Of a stretch of DNA of 64,000 bases, positions 38,831 to 49,281 are shown piece after piece (positions within the stretch are counted from its first letter, which is position 1; each line of letters starts with the position of its first letter). The position numbers and the translations under genes are program-made. The notes beneath the pieces were generated by a model. The model was given only the letters and a program-made list of their open reading frames with translations, was not told the origin of the DNA and did no database searches. This DNA comes from Flectonema sp. DT1601. Lineage: Eukaryota; Euglenozoa; Diplonemea; Diplonemida; Diplonemidae. The stretch covers positions 372,001 to 436,000 of the forward strand of contig OZ025804.1 in assembly GCA_964019425.1 (NCBI GenBank). Reading direction: 5' to 3'.

Positions 38831-41800
38831 TTATGATTCCCAACAAAGTTTTCCCCTCCTGGGAGATAATGGATCAGTACCAGTCAGACTCCCCCATCTC
38901 ATCGTCTTACGAGGAATTGATGATTGAATTCCATTAGCCTGCTGCTGCTGATTAAAAAGTCCTTCGTCAAACACAGCTGCTGCGACATGATATGACTGCT
39001 CTACTTCTATCGGTGGTGGTATTGGAACAGCTACCCGTACGTGTTTTGATACTAACGATTCATCATCGATATTGAAAAGCGCAGATTTGAGAAAATCCAC
39101 AGCAGGCAATCCACCCGTCGGAGTCGGCGTACTCGACAAGAACAAAACTCTGGAATTCACCGACAAACAAACATCTCTCAAAACCACTGATAACGCCTCT
39201 CCCTGAACTCTACTGTTTATGGCGGTTACGAATGCTCTTGTGAAGTCACAGTTGGATGAATCAGCAGATAAAATAGTAATATTTGATTTGATTGTAGAAA
39301 TACTACTTGTCGTAGTGTGCATTGGTCTATTAGGACTTCTTCTATCAGGTATAATGTCCTCACGAGATCTCGTTAATAGATTCCTGCTAAGTAATGAGAT
39401 CTGTTCTTCATTGAATCCATCGATAAAAAGAGAAATCACAACACCAGATGGAACTAATTGTAAAACTGATACTAACGATCTGACAAACAGATTTAGATCA
39501 TCAGAAGACGAGTTGTTTATGTATAGAAAAAGTTTATCTCCTGGCTGAATATCTCCGTAAGACTCTGAGAGTAATGATTGAATAGTTGCCAAGCAAGACT
39601 TCACACCATCGATTGGAATTGTTTGGATTAACTCATCGTCGATATTGTTGCGAATCAGGAGTCTACTAAACAGAGTAACCGAGTAAGGGTCGTGTGATAA
39701 TAAAAAATATCTCTTTCTCTGAGAGTATGACTTTGTCCCAGTTGGGGTTCCATGTTCTGGTTCTTCACCAAGAAAAAGTTCTCGTCCGATGTCAGCGACG
39801 GAATTCCTATCAGAAATATGATTCTTTGTTTCATCATCGCTGTCTACTCCAGGAACAGTTTGCGTACTGTCCTTTCGAAGTGGTGGTATTGATTGTAATA
39901 CTCCAACAGGTGTAACTGGTGACGTGACACCAACAGCTGCTTGTGTACCTCCAACAGGACTTTTATTATTTTCTGATTGTTGTTTTGATGAGTTCAGTAA
40001 CTGTAATAGGTTATCTCTCAAGGCTTCAACTCTCGAAGGATTGTAAGCAGGTTTCTGATGATCAACAACGGGATCTTCTCTTGGAAATAATTTAGATCTT
40101 ATATCAAGATTAGGAAGTGTCGTTCCAGTCAATTGAAAAGGCAACACACCATCGGGAGAGGGAAGACTTTGCATTTTTGGTGTACTCCCGAGAGGAGGAA
40201 CAGTCGTGTCAGACTGTGCTACAGCGTGTCTTGGTGTTATGTTCCCAAGACCACTTGGACCTGCTGGGCTCGCCATAAATCGAAGTCCGACAGACGTAAC
40301 TCGTTCAACAGCTGGTGCTGATCTGAGTTCATCATTTTGATTATTTGATTGCAAGACTGGAACATTTGATTGACCAGAAATACCAACTTCCGAACGATTA
40401 TCATTACCAGCAGTGCTACTACTGCTGGTTAACGGAATATTAACTGCTGGGCTTGCAGCAGAATTTGTAACTTGAGACATTGGTGAGCTCGCAATCACAG
40501 CAGCATACTTTGGAGCTGGTTGAACTGCCGGGGGCAACACCTCCGATCCTAAAGTGGCTGGTCTTCGATGTTTTGGTTTTGCGCGTACTTCTTCACTTCC
40601 TTCACTTTCGCCATCGCTCTTATTTATTTCTTTACCCTGTTGTTCCTCTCCAGCAATCTGACTCTTCAGCGCCCATTCTTTGTTCTCGTCGTTTAATTTT
40701 TGAATCTGTGCCTGCAGACGACTATTTTCGAATTGTAATGCTTCAAGCTTTGATCGTTCATCCTTTTCTTTTTCACTTGAGACGGCTGTTGTTGCGCTTG
40801 ATGACGATGATGAAGACGTCTGTTGAGTAGGTGTTGGGATAACTACATCTTTAAGCTTTGATCCTTGACCACCTTCAATTGCCGTAAGTACGATAGATGG
40901 CATCTCATGAGTTACGATCTTATTGGATGCTTCTGTTGGGGACTTTTCGCGGTCGGGTTGGTGTGATGGCTGTTGGCCGCTGTCATCTTCCGTTTTTTTC
41001 TCTTTTTCATCTAATTTTTCCAGCAATCCACTAAATTTATTTCCCAGCTGCTCAATCTGAGTAAACAATTCATTCATTTGTTGGTCCTTTGGGGGAGTAC
41101 TCGAAGTAGCAACAACTTTTTGATGATCACCTGCTTCTGAGTTACCATCAGCCGAGTGCCGAACACATTCCTCTGCAGCAGCAGCGACACTCGATAAACC
41201 AAACGAAGCAGGTCTTTGAACTGATTTTACAGGGGTGTAGTTAGGAGCTGGAGGAGAGCTGCTGCTGATACTTCTGAGAGTCTGATAAAAGTCGTACTCT
41301 GGATATTTTATTTGCAAGTCAAGAAGCAGACGAGGCTCTCTCCCAGTGTGCTGTTTCAACAGCCTGTCAACCTGCCCCAATCGATGAGAGAATAAATTAT
41401 TTTGCTTTCTGTAAAATGTTGTAACCACCTGACGAACTTCATCCGGAGTAGGAGGATTTCTTTTATTCAAAGCATCAAGATAATTCAAAGGAGATGAAAC
41501 ACTAAAATTAGTACCGGGGGGGCTCATAACCGAAGGTGTTGTAAACGCTCCTGCTGGTGGTGACGGAGCACTTGAGCCGTCCTCTGCTGGAGGTAATCTC
41601 AAATGACTAACACCACACTTTGCTTGTGGAGTATAAGCTTCTTTAGGCTGCTTGTCAGAGGCACTGTCTTCGGCTACTGCTGATTTCCCAGACGTAGTTT
41701 TTGTATTAACCTTTGAATGCACACGGTCAGATTCTACTGATCCATCAGAACTCTGGTAGCTGTCGGGTGTTCCACTAATGGCAGGGGTTGAAGATGACCC

Positions 41801-43358
41801 AGAAGTAGATACGTCGTCTTCACTACTCTCACTACCTTCTTCAGTCCTCGCAGCTATCGATGCTGTTAGTGGAGCGTTACTTCCTTGACGCTTTAAGTAC
41901 TGTCTGATATTATCACTTGAGTTACCAATATTTGACTGCACTTGTTGCTGTTGTTGTTGCTGCTGTGGCTGTGGATGTGTCTGTGGCTGTGGCTGTGCTT
42001 GTGGCTGTGAAGCCTGTTGCTGTTGCTGCAGCCATTTCCCCGTCGATACCCGTCGGCCAATTCCTGTTTTTTTTTTTAATATCATTAGTCATTTCCATTC
42101 GACTGGAATACATCAAAGCAAGTAAATAAAATAAACTAAATTACATACCTCCAGGTGTTACCGCAGGAGTGGTGTCATCTTCTTTGAGAGACGCCTGTCG
42201 GCTGGGGCTTGAGACCTGCTGGTTTACTATAACTTTTGCGGAGTTGGGGAGTCTGAGTGGACGATCTACCTCAATTGTTTTCCATTCATCTCTGGAATAT
42301 TTCTTTACAAGTCGGAGATGTTTTACCATTCTTTTCTTTGATTGAACTGGAGTCACTCTCGCATTTGCCAAATTCTTAACAACTTTAATAAGTTCGTGAA
42401 ATACTCTCGGCTCAATAACACTCAAAAATAAATCATACTGTGAGGGGACAATGATTCCAATCGCTGTGTCGTTTGTTCTTATTTCCGATATTAAAGGAAG
42501 CGGAATTACCCTTTTAATACAATCTTTTAGTTCTTTTGATTTTGATGGTTTGATGCTGTAAAGAGCTTCTTGAGTGACCACAATGATTCTTGTGGTTTCC
42601 ATGATCCAGCCGTGACCCATTTTATTGACTTCCGCAGCGAAGTAGACTGCTGTTTCGGTATCTTCGAAGACTGATCTTAGTTGGTGAGCGACATTCTTAG
42701 CTAAGTCTGCAGTGGTTAATCTCATCAAATCGATATCGCTAATCACAGCCAATGGAGTGGTGTTCGCAGCTGATAGTGAAAACCTACTCAGGTCAGATGC
42801 TTTTTTTTTATAAACTTGTTCAGGATCTTTTTTAAAGTTACCCTTCGCCAACAACCCCTTCCTACCCAAACCAGACGGCACTACCGTGATTGACACTTTC
42901 TCAAATCCCAAGTAATCCCTCATATTGTTTATCGATAATACAATTTCATCAATATCATTATTCAGGTTGTGTGTAGTCGGTGGTTGCTCAATCAATACGC
43001 TGGGAAGGTCTTCAGATTGCTCTCCTATAATAAACAAATCAGTAGGAACTCCCTTTACCTCTTGTCTATATATTTGTTTTATTCGTCCGACGTGAACTAC
43101 GATTCGAAGTAGCTTTGTTTTTGGATCACATATGTAGATATCTTCTTTGTGGAGTACTAGTACTTGTTTATGTTTGTCTTCGTCTTTGCTGATTACTATA
43201 ATTTCTCTACAACAGGTCATGTTTTGATGAAATACGCTGAATTCTTTTAACTTCGGAGGACATTCGATTGGTGACGGAGGATGTTTTCCTCTCATGCTGG
43301 ATCCTAATTTCGGAGTGACCGGAAGATCCTTTCCATCGCTGTAAATTCGTTGTTCCAT
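38831..43358 (-). CDS. Large two-exon protein: PH-like N-terminus, coiled-coil, degenerate caspase-like C-terminus (1480 aa)
   Basis: Exons 43358-42149 and 42063-38831 join in frame to 1,481 codons. Exon 1 has two segments shaped like PH domains (about 45-150 and 235-350, with VVTQEALYSIKPSK and PSQYDLFLSVIEPRVFHEL). Exon 2 has Gln- and Ser-rich disordered parts, a helical motif with TGREPRLLLDLQIKYPEYDF seen in many protist proteins, and a coiled coil (LEALQFENSRLQAQIQKLNDE). The last 290 residues follow the metacaspase strand order, with GDKLFLYINN and GVVISLFIDGF where the catalytic His and Cys would stand; both are missing, so it looks like a pseudo-enzyme. Probably a cytoskeletal or signalling scaffold. 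Function not established. Confidence 0.65.
42064..42148 (-). other. Intron of the PH/caspase-like gene (85 bp)
   Basis: Donor GTATGT after ACACCTGGAG, acceptor with a run of A and CAG before GAATTGGC. Splicing keeps the frame (TPGGIGRR) and joins two frames of 405 and 1,084 codons that otherwise lack a clear stop or start. Confidence 0.8.
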
Positions 43359-43525
43359 TTTCTTTTTTTTTTTACTGCTGCTAATGAAGAGTTAATGATG
43401 TTTTTTTCTTTTTTTTTTTTTTTTTCTTGAATGTCCCGACAACAAAACGAATATTGAAACCAAGTGTTGGTTGCACTCAACCTCTCGTTTTCTTAGTATG
43501 TTATGTAACAAATATGACTACATTA

Positions 43526-44020
43526 TTAACTACCTCTAATCTTATCAAGCATGTCACCGAGTACTCCTGACGATTTATTTGATGGTTTCCATCCCATAGA
43601 AGTTTCTCGAAGATTATCGATTGTGAGTCCTTCATCTGGTCGAGGAATCTTTTTCATTTCGTATTCCATCTTACCTTGACCTTTCATATTTATTATGTTT
43701 TGTTTTGATTGTTGTTCTTGTTGTCGGAATTCACTTTTCGACAGATCAGTTTGATCTTCTTCTCGTAGCAGTCGTTTAGTCTCTTGAGTATGCTGTACCG
43801 TCGTACCTCTCTTCGATTCATTTGTTTTATCATAAGCTTTCTTATTAGCATGACCTATAATGTACGCCATGCCTATCAAGACTGCGTTAAACTTCCACAC
43901 AGATCTCCATGTTAAACCAGGAACTAACTCTGCTGGTCCAGTTTTACGGTCCAATTTAGGATTACGCGCAAACGCCCAGTCTCTCCTTCTCATAATCTGA
44001 GCTTGTTTATATAAAGACAT
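43526..44020 (-). CDS. Hypothetical one-TM protein (164 aa)
   Basis: A basic N-terminal region (RRRDWAFARNPK) leads to WRSVWKFNAVLIGMAYIIGHA at about 38-58, the only hydrophobic stretch. The rest is highly charged and Gln-rich, with a likely helix at 75-110. The layout suits a mitochondrial inner-membrane or ER protein; no family recognised. TGTTCCTTTCAG lies about 22 bases before the ATG. Confidence 0.6.
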   Translation of the reverse strand: MSLYKQAQIMRRRDWAFARNPKLDRKTGPAELVPGLTWRSVWKFNAVLIGMAYIIGHANKKAYDKTNESKRGTTVQHTQETKRLLREEDQTDLSKSEFRQQEQQSKQNIINMKGQGKMEYEMKKIPRPDEGLTIDNLRETSMGWKPSNKSSGVLGDMLDKIRGS

Positions 44021-44173
44021 ATGTTATAGTTTTTTTGATATTCTGAAAGGAACATAAGATGATGAAAAAAAAGTAATGAAGCTACTCGAAGGATTACCAA
44101 ACAGAAAGTAATCGTTAAAAAAAAAAAATAATAAAATAAAACCAAATTGTGTAAATAAGTATCTCGAGTAGTA

Positions 44174-45742
44174 TCACATTAGGGATCTCGGCAGAGGAAT
44201 AACGTCGTTCGGTTCCTTTGGTCTCGGAGGGAAGTATGTCGCATATGAATTAATATTCTCAACAGGTTGAAGTTGCAGCCAACAAGTAAAATCTTTAACA
44301 AGAAATCCAGAACTGGATCTCACAGATAGCCAATTCAGAGTCTGCAAGAGAAAGTCAGATTGAGGAAGTGAAAAGGGTAAATCTTCTGATGGTAATGTGA
44401 GATCTGCGACATTACAACTCGGAAACAATCGAAGCTGCTCAAAACAATTTGGAGATTGAACCGAAAGTAGTGAAACATGAAGTAAATAATCAACAACTAC
44501 AGGAGGAAATATTGATTTTATCTTTTCTACTAATTCACCTCTCGTAGTCTTTTCCAACCCACTGAAGTCAGACTGAATACATGCGTTGTTAAGTTCACGT
44601 GAGAATCTCATTCCGTGTCTTTCTCGATTAATGCAATGCCATTTTCTCATTACATCAGCTCCCTGAGTTCCAATATTCATCAAGCAATAGGTTATTAGGC
44701 TTGATAGTTCAGGTAGGGTTCGACTTGACTTTCGATCGTCTTCAATCCATTTTAGAATACACTCTTCGATGTGTTTTACGTTTCCGTCTGCTTCAGTAGA
44801 TTGGTTTCTCAATACTGATGATATAATCCTTTTAATGTGAATGTATACTTTACATAATTCATTGTTAGTGATGATGGTTGGTTCATCTCGACCACTCTGC
44901 AAGAATTGTTTCTTAAAACACGCGATGTGTGATGATAGCAACGGGTATCTACTCCGACATTTCGATAAATCTTCAATCCTTCCTTGAAGTATATCAAGCT
45001 CTCTCATAACAAAACTAATACCCATATATAACGGAACAAGAAGTCCTGTGAGGTGAGACACATCACTTCGATTCAAGTTATTAGAAATGAGACCATCCTC
45101 TTGCAGAACATACGGAAAATAATTTCCCAAAATAGGACACAACAAATGGTCACTCACAATGCAATGATCTGGTGACTGTTGTTTGCGCATAGCCTCATCA
45201 CGTAATTTAACTTTAGAATTGTGAAAACATAAAAAATCAATTTCCTGAAATAAAAATAAATCAGAAAGAGACGAGAAAATCATTCTCGAAAAATCAATTT
45301 CGGTGACAGAAACGTTTAAGCGAGCTAATTTAGACAAGTGTCGCAGAGCAGATCGGTGAATGTCGTTGTCCTTCACAATGAAAGTTGTGAGATTGACGTG
45401 ATCAGCTAGAAGCGGAACAATACCCTCTATGGTAGCAGAGTTAATTCCACAACCTGATAAATTAATTGTTTCTATTCCAGGTACTTTCCTTATCGCAATC
45501 AAGGCTGCTGTGACATTCTTCCGACCACAATAACTATTAGAAAGATTAAGTTGTGATGTCTGTATACAATCTCTGATTTCTTTTTGTATCAAAAGGTTGA
45601 TTTTAATTCCCCATTTTCGACATATTCTTTGATATGTTTCACATTCATTGTCACATCTTGAATCACTCTCGTCGTCTAGCACTGCACGGAGATCAGATGA
45701 CAGAATGTTACAAGAAAGAGGTCTTTGCAGTAGTACTTCCAT
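44174..45742 (-). CDS. LRR protein of ribonuclease-inhibitor type (522 aa)
   Basis: Residues 35-155 read like the N-terminal LRR region common in protist proteins: YQRICRKWGIKIN, then LNLSNSYCGRKNVTAAL, IETINLSGCGINSATI, LTTFIVKDNDIHRSAL and VTEIDFS. The remaining 360 residues are helical, without a family signature. There is no signal peptide. It differs from the array LRRs in repeat type, length and N-terminus. The frame before 45742 opens only at a GTG, so the ATG giving MEVLLQRPLS is used. TTACCCCCCAACAG lies six bases before that ATG. Confidence 0.7.
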   Translation of the reverse strand: MEVLLQRPLSCNILSSDLRAVLDDESDSRCDNECETYQRICRKWGIKINLLIQKEIRDCIQTSQLNLSNSYCGRKNVTAALIAIRKVPGIETINLSGCGINSATIEGIVPLLADHVNLTTFIVKDNDIHRSALRHLSKLARLNVSVTEIDFSRMIFSSLSDLFLFQEIDFLCFHNSKVKLRDEAMRKQQSPDHCIVSDHLLCPILGNYFPYVLQEDGLISNNLNRSDVSHLTGLLVPLYMGISFVMRELDILQGRIEDLSKCRSRYPLLSSHIACFKKQFLQSGRDEPTIITNNELCKVYIHIKRIISSVLRNQSTEADGNVKHIEECILKWIEDDRKSSRTLPELSSLITYCLMNIGTQGADVMRKWHCINRERHGMRFSRELNNACIQSDFSGLEKTTRGELVEKIKSIFPPVVVDYLLHVSLLSVQSPNCFEQLRLFPSCNVADLTLPSEDLPFSLPQSDFLLQTLNWLSVRSSSGFLVKDFTCWLQLQPVENINSYATYFPPRPKEPNDVIPLPRSLM

Positions 45743-45990
45743 CACACACTGTTGGGGGGTAACTTGATACTAATATTAAATGGAAAGCAACTTGAAACTG
45801 GCAAAAACGAGAATAGGGTTCGGCCAAACCTGGGGGGTTAACTGTTCGATTTTGTATGTAAAATTCTAGATAACAGTTGACTAAAGGTAATGTTAGTGTA
45901 GGCATACGCTCTGCAATTAAAGTTGAAAGAGGCCTTTGTAGTAGTACTTCCATCACACACTGTTGGGTAAAACTTGAATGAAAAAACATT
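45743..45990 (-). repeat. Duplicated 5' end of the ribonuclease-inhibitor LRR gene
   Basis: The segment from ACCCAACAGTGTGTG through ATGGAAGTACTACTACAAAG at 45975-45925 repeats 45765-45715, including the acceptor-like CAACAG and the first ten codons (MEVLLQRPLS). After that the upstream copy diverges. Between them is a small TIR-bearing repeat (45836-45890). It gives the gene two alternative starts or acceptors. Confidence 0.65.
45836..45890. repeat. Short TIR-like repeat, copy 1
   Basis: TTAACTGTT at one end and AACAGTTGA at the other are inverted copies. A longer relative is at 52993-53085. Probably a miniature non-autonomous element; no target duplication was established. Confidence 0.35.
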
Positions 45991-46457
45991 TGGAGACATA
46001 AGAAGGGAACCACGTACCATCAAACATGCGTATCACAACTGCTACTCTTTTGTTTTTACTGAAAGTGGGTTAAATAAATGTTTTGAATAAAACCAATAAA
46101 AAACCAAAAAGATTCCTTCTTTTTTTTTTTTTTTTTTTTTTTCGAATCGAGTACCCGAAGACGGACAGTACCGTACTTCCTTAACGGAAAGCAAGTGTAA
46201 AGAAAACGTGTAACAAAAACCAAAAAAAAAAAAAAAAAAAAAGTGTAGGACCTAACAATAAGTAACTAAATAATCATTTTGCTAGACTCTTAAGGGTTAA
46301 AGACAACAGGAGACTTTCCACTCATTTTTTTTTTTTTGATATAATGATGTCATCTACTACACGGTACGCAAACAGTCAACTGAGCTCATCAACTTTGGGA
46401 GATTCACATCTCTCAAGTTCTCAAAGGGATATATTCCATCAGAAATACTCCGTTGGA
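45991..46457. other. Intergenic
   Basis: A/T runs at 46119-46142 and 46223-46242. No gene. Confidence 0.45.
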
Positions 46458-46851
46458 CTATTTAGTTTGATCTGCTGTCATGTTTGACTTATTAAGAACC
46501 AGGGTGTATTCAGGTGTTTGCTGTTGTTTTTTTTGGTTTTTTAAATGCCGAGGAAGAAAAAACACTCTTGTTTGACGAGAGACATAAATAAGAGTCCTAG
46601 TCATGAGGGTTGATCGCGAGAGGCCGCCAGAAATGAGATTCTGAATAAGAGCATTATGGAGGCAGGTGAGGAGTTCTCTCGACATCCGTTGTGTGGCAAC
46701 AAAGTAGTATAAACCATACCGTATGGTGAAGCAACCCGAGTGGGTCTACGACGTCACATAAAAATGATAATACAGAACGACTTCCGGGTGGAGGATTCCC
46801 TCCTGCTGCCGCCTTGTCGGTATTTATCTTTACTTTCTTAGCGGTTCCCAT
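46458..46851 (-). CDS. Possible small spliced gene (104 aa), weak
   Basis: An ATG at 46851 starts GTAKKVKINTDKAAAGGNPPP. If 46719-46641 (GTATGG to TTCAG, 79 bp) is removed, the frame continues without a stop to a TAG at 46458 and ends in a Lys/Gln-rich tail. Intron size fits the other introns, but the donor's sixth base differs and no homologue is recognised. Without splicing there are two separate short frames. Low confidence. Confidence 0.25.
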
Positions 46852-47145
46852 AGTTGAAATAATCTTATCGAAGTCTCCAACACTCAACCTTCAACCTGTT
46901 GTGGATGAAAAAGTATTATCGTCAAAGAATAGTATCAAAAGATAACCAACAGCGCTATCGACATAAGAATCTGTTTAGTGAGAAGCTAACGTAATAATTA
47001 TGTTATTTAATAAAAGTATTTTGATATCTTCTAATAGAAGAGATCACTTACTGACTTAACTCAAACAGGTGTGTGAGATTCCTTTGAAAGACTTTGGTAG
47101 CTGTCGCTTTGTTGTATTTACTGACAAGTAGTTCGACAGATTGAC
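46852..47145. other. Intergenic
   Basis: AT-rich with no repeat or gene seen. Confidence 0.4.
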
Positions 47146-48777
47146 TCACGTTACCTTACCATCGGGATATACTTTAAGAAAGTATTCGTTGTAGAATCTA
47201 TGTTGGGCATCAGTCAATCGATCCCACCTGCTGTAGTAGCAGCGTAATATCTTTTTGATAGTTCGAAGGTTTCGTTTTTTCTCGGCGAGGGATGTTTCAG
47301 CTTTGGGAGGCTGAGGGATTGGAGAAAAGACGGAATCACAATGATCAAACCATTTCCGTTGCTCATCAGACAGACAGTCGTAGTTCTCACGAAATTCCTT
47401 TAAAGTTGCTGCAACGTCTTCGGTTGCTACTTCAAACAAAGGAACTGTTTCTTGAGGATCCATCTCTTCATTTTCCTCTTCAGACATTTCCACTTCAATC
47501 ACTTCCTCAACAGTCGGTAGCGGTAGTGGTGGAGGTAAACCCAAATCACTTAATTCAGTGTCACTCTCAGTCGAGTAATCACTGTGATGCTCTACGATAT
47601 CCTCATCATTTACTTCTTCCATAATAATATCATCGTGTGGTTGATGTGAATGTTGATCATCACTTTCATAATATTGTTCTGACTGGTGAGAGTGTTGGTT
47701 CTCAAGAAGTTCTGAATGAGGTTCTGGTTCCTGTTGTAAGAAGTGCTCCTGTTCACCATCATATTGTTGTTGGTAAGAATCACCTGCATGTTGGTGGTGC
47801 TCAGCATGCTGTTCGTAGTGTTCACTAACATGTTGATGTTCATGGTGGTGATGGTGGTGCTCAGCATGCTGCTCGTAGTGTTCACTAACATGCTGATGCT
47901 CATGGTGGTGGTGGTGGTGCTCATGATGCTGCTGGTAGTGCGCACCGTCCTGTTGTTCGTAGTGCTCACCACGCTGCTCCTCATGTACATGCTGGTGGTG
48001 TTCATCATGCTGCTCACCAGGTTGGTGTTCCGCACTATATTGGTGTTCAGCACTATATTGGTGTTCAGCACTATATTGGTGTTCAGCACTATATTGGTGC
48101 TCAGCACTAAGTTGATGTTCAGCACTAAGTTGATGTTCAGCACTAAGTTGGTGCTCAGCATTAGGTTGGTGTTCAGCACCAGGTTGGTGCTCATCATGTT
48201 GACTCTCATACTGCTGCTGATGGTGGTGGTGGTGATGATGAGCTGCAGTCTCTAAGGTAGGTTGACCCATCTGATACTGGTGATGATGATGATGGTGGTG
48301 ATGATGGTGCCAGTGCATTGCCTGCATCATTTGATAATGATGAAAGTGGTGATGCATCATCATCTGTTGTTGTTGCTGTTGTTGTTGTTGCTGCTGCTCA
48401 TCACCACCAAATATAATAGGGAACCACTTATTGTAATACAGTCGCTGTTCGTTTGTTATTTCTTCCCAATTCTTGTGATAGTCCCGCAGCGTTGTTTTTA
48501 ACTTTTCTTTTTCTTCTTCTGTCATGTTGCCTTCTTCTAGTGTTTCGTCATTTCCATTTAAGAATGAATTTAGCTTAACATGTGCTTCCTCGAGTCTTTT
48601 TAACATCTTTTTAGATAGCTTGTCATCACACAGATCTCCATCTTCAGAGATGTCTGCTGCGTACACTCCAAGACTGGTACGGACCTGTTCATCTCCAGCA
48701 ACAGCTGATCGACGCTGTTTTCGGTTTAGACCTGCTGCGTACAGGAAGCCACCCTGCACGAAGGCGGGTGTTGCCAT
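47146..48777 (-). CDS. His/Gln-rich repeat protein with three related helical modules (543 aa)
   Basis: Three segments share a pattern of LxxY, then W or Y, then (L/I)(T/S)(D/N)(E/A)QR and FYN: about 93-123 (LRDYHKNWEEITNEQRLYYN), 455-485 (LKEFRENYDCLSDEQRKWFD) and 508-538 (LRCYYSRWDRLTDAQHRFYN). Between the first and second lies a low-complexity region with a run of 11 Gln, runs of up to 10 His, nine copies of the six-residue unit AEHQxS, and a longer unit HHEHQHVSEHYEQHAEH repeated. An acidic stretch (430-450) follows. His-rich tracts can bind metal or drive condensation. No known domain. TTTTAATCAACTAACAG is 10 bases before the ATG. Confidence 0.7.
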   Translation of the reverse strand: MATPAFVQGGFLYAAGLNRKQRRSAVAGDEQVRTSLGVYAADISEDGDLCDDKLSKKMLKRLEEAHVKLNSFLNGNDETLEEGNMTEEEKEKLKTTLRDYHKNWEEITNEQRLYYNKWFPIIFGGDEQQQQQQQQQQQMMMHHHFHHYQMMQAMHWHHHHHHHHHHQYQMGQPTLETAAHHHHHHHQQQYESQHDEHQPGAEHQPNAEHQLSAEHQLSAEHQLSAEHQYSAEHQYSAEHQYSAEHQYSAEHQPGEQHDEHHQHVHEEQRGEHYEQQDGAHYQQHHEHHHHHHEHQHVSEHYEQHAEHHHHHHEHQHVSEHYEQHAEHHQHAGDSYQQQYDGEQEHFLQQEPEPHSELLENQHSHQSEQYYESDDQHSHQPHDDIIMEEVNDEDIVEHHSDYSTESDTELSDLGLPPPLPLPTVEEVIEVEMSEEENEEMDPQETVPLFEVATEDVAATLKEFRENYDCLSDEQRKWFDHCDSVFSPIPQPPKAETSLAEKKRNLRTIKKILRCYYSRWDRLTDAQHRFYNEYFLKVYPDGKVT

Positions 48778-49120
48778 ATTATTATACTGTTAGTTGATTA
48801 AAATAGTAAGAGAGTAGGCCTACAACTACCAACTGTTACAGTTTTGCGTGTCCTACTTTGGATTCATCTTGCTGTGTGGCTATTTATACAAAACAAAAAC
48901 AATAACACCGAAAGTTAAAAAGACCCTTATATCTGAGGAACGACAGACACGATGCTAGGTTCAATAATCGACCAAAGAAAGTTAACAACTTGTATTTTTG
49001 TGTCCTCTTCTTTTTTTTTTCATTATATTTTTTTTTTTTTTAAATTCTTCAGTGTATTCTACATGGTTAGAGTTATATTAAATCAGCGTCGGGGTAAAAA
49101 ACAAAGCCGTTTTCTCTCCT

Positions 49121-49158
<38 letters not shown>

Positions 49159-49281
49159 AAAAAAAAAAAAGAAAAGAAAAAATATGAAACAAAAGTGATC
49201 AAAGACGGATCACTGGCTGGTTAGCATTCTCATCAAGAGAAAACAGCAGTCAAGCAGGTCTCAGATTGTGGTAAGGTCTGT
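48778..49281. other. Intergenic with A run
   Basis: A run of over 30 A at 49122-49155 and T runs at 49010-49042. No gene. Confidence 0.45.

Noticed and set aside
47610-48255. Frames of 170-199 codons in other phases of the His-rich gene (Thr/Asn- or Leu/Val-rich)
   Set aside because: Products of repetitive CAC/CAG-type codons read out of phase; composition is low-complexity.
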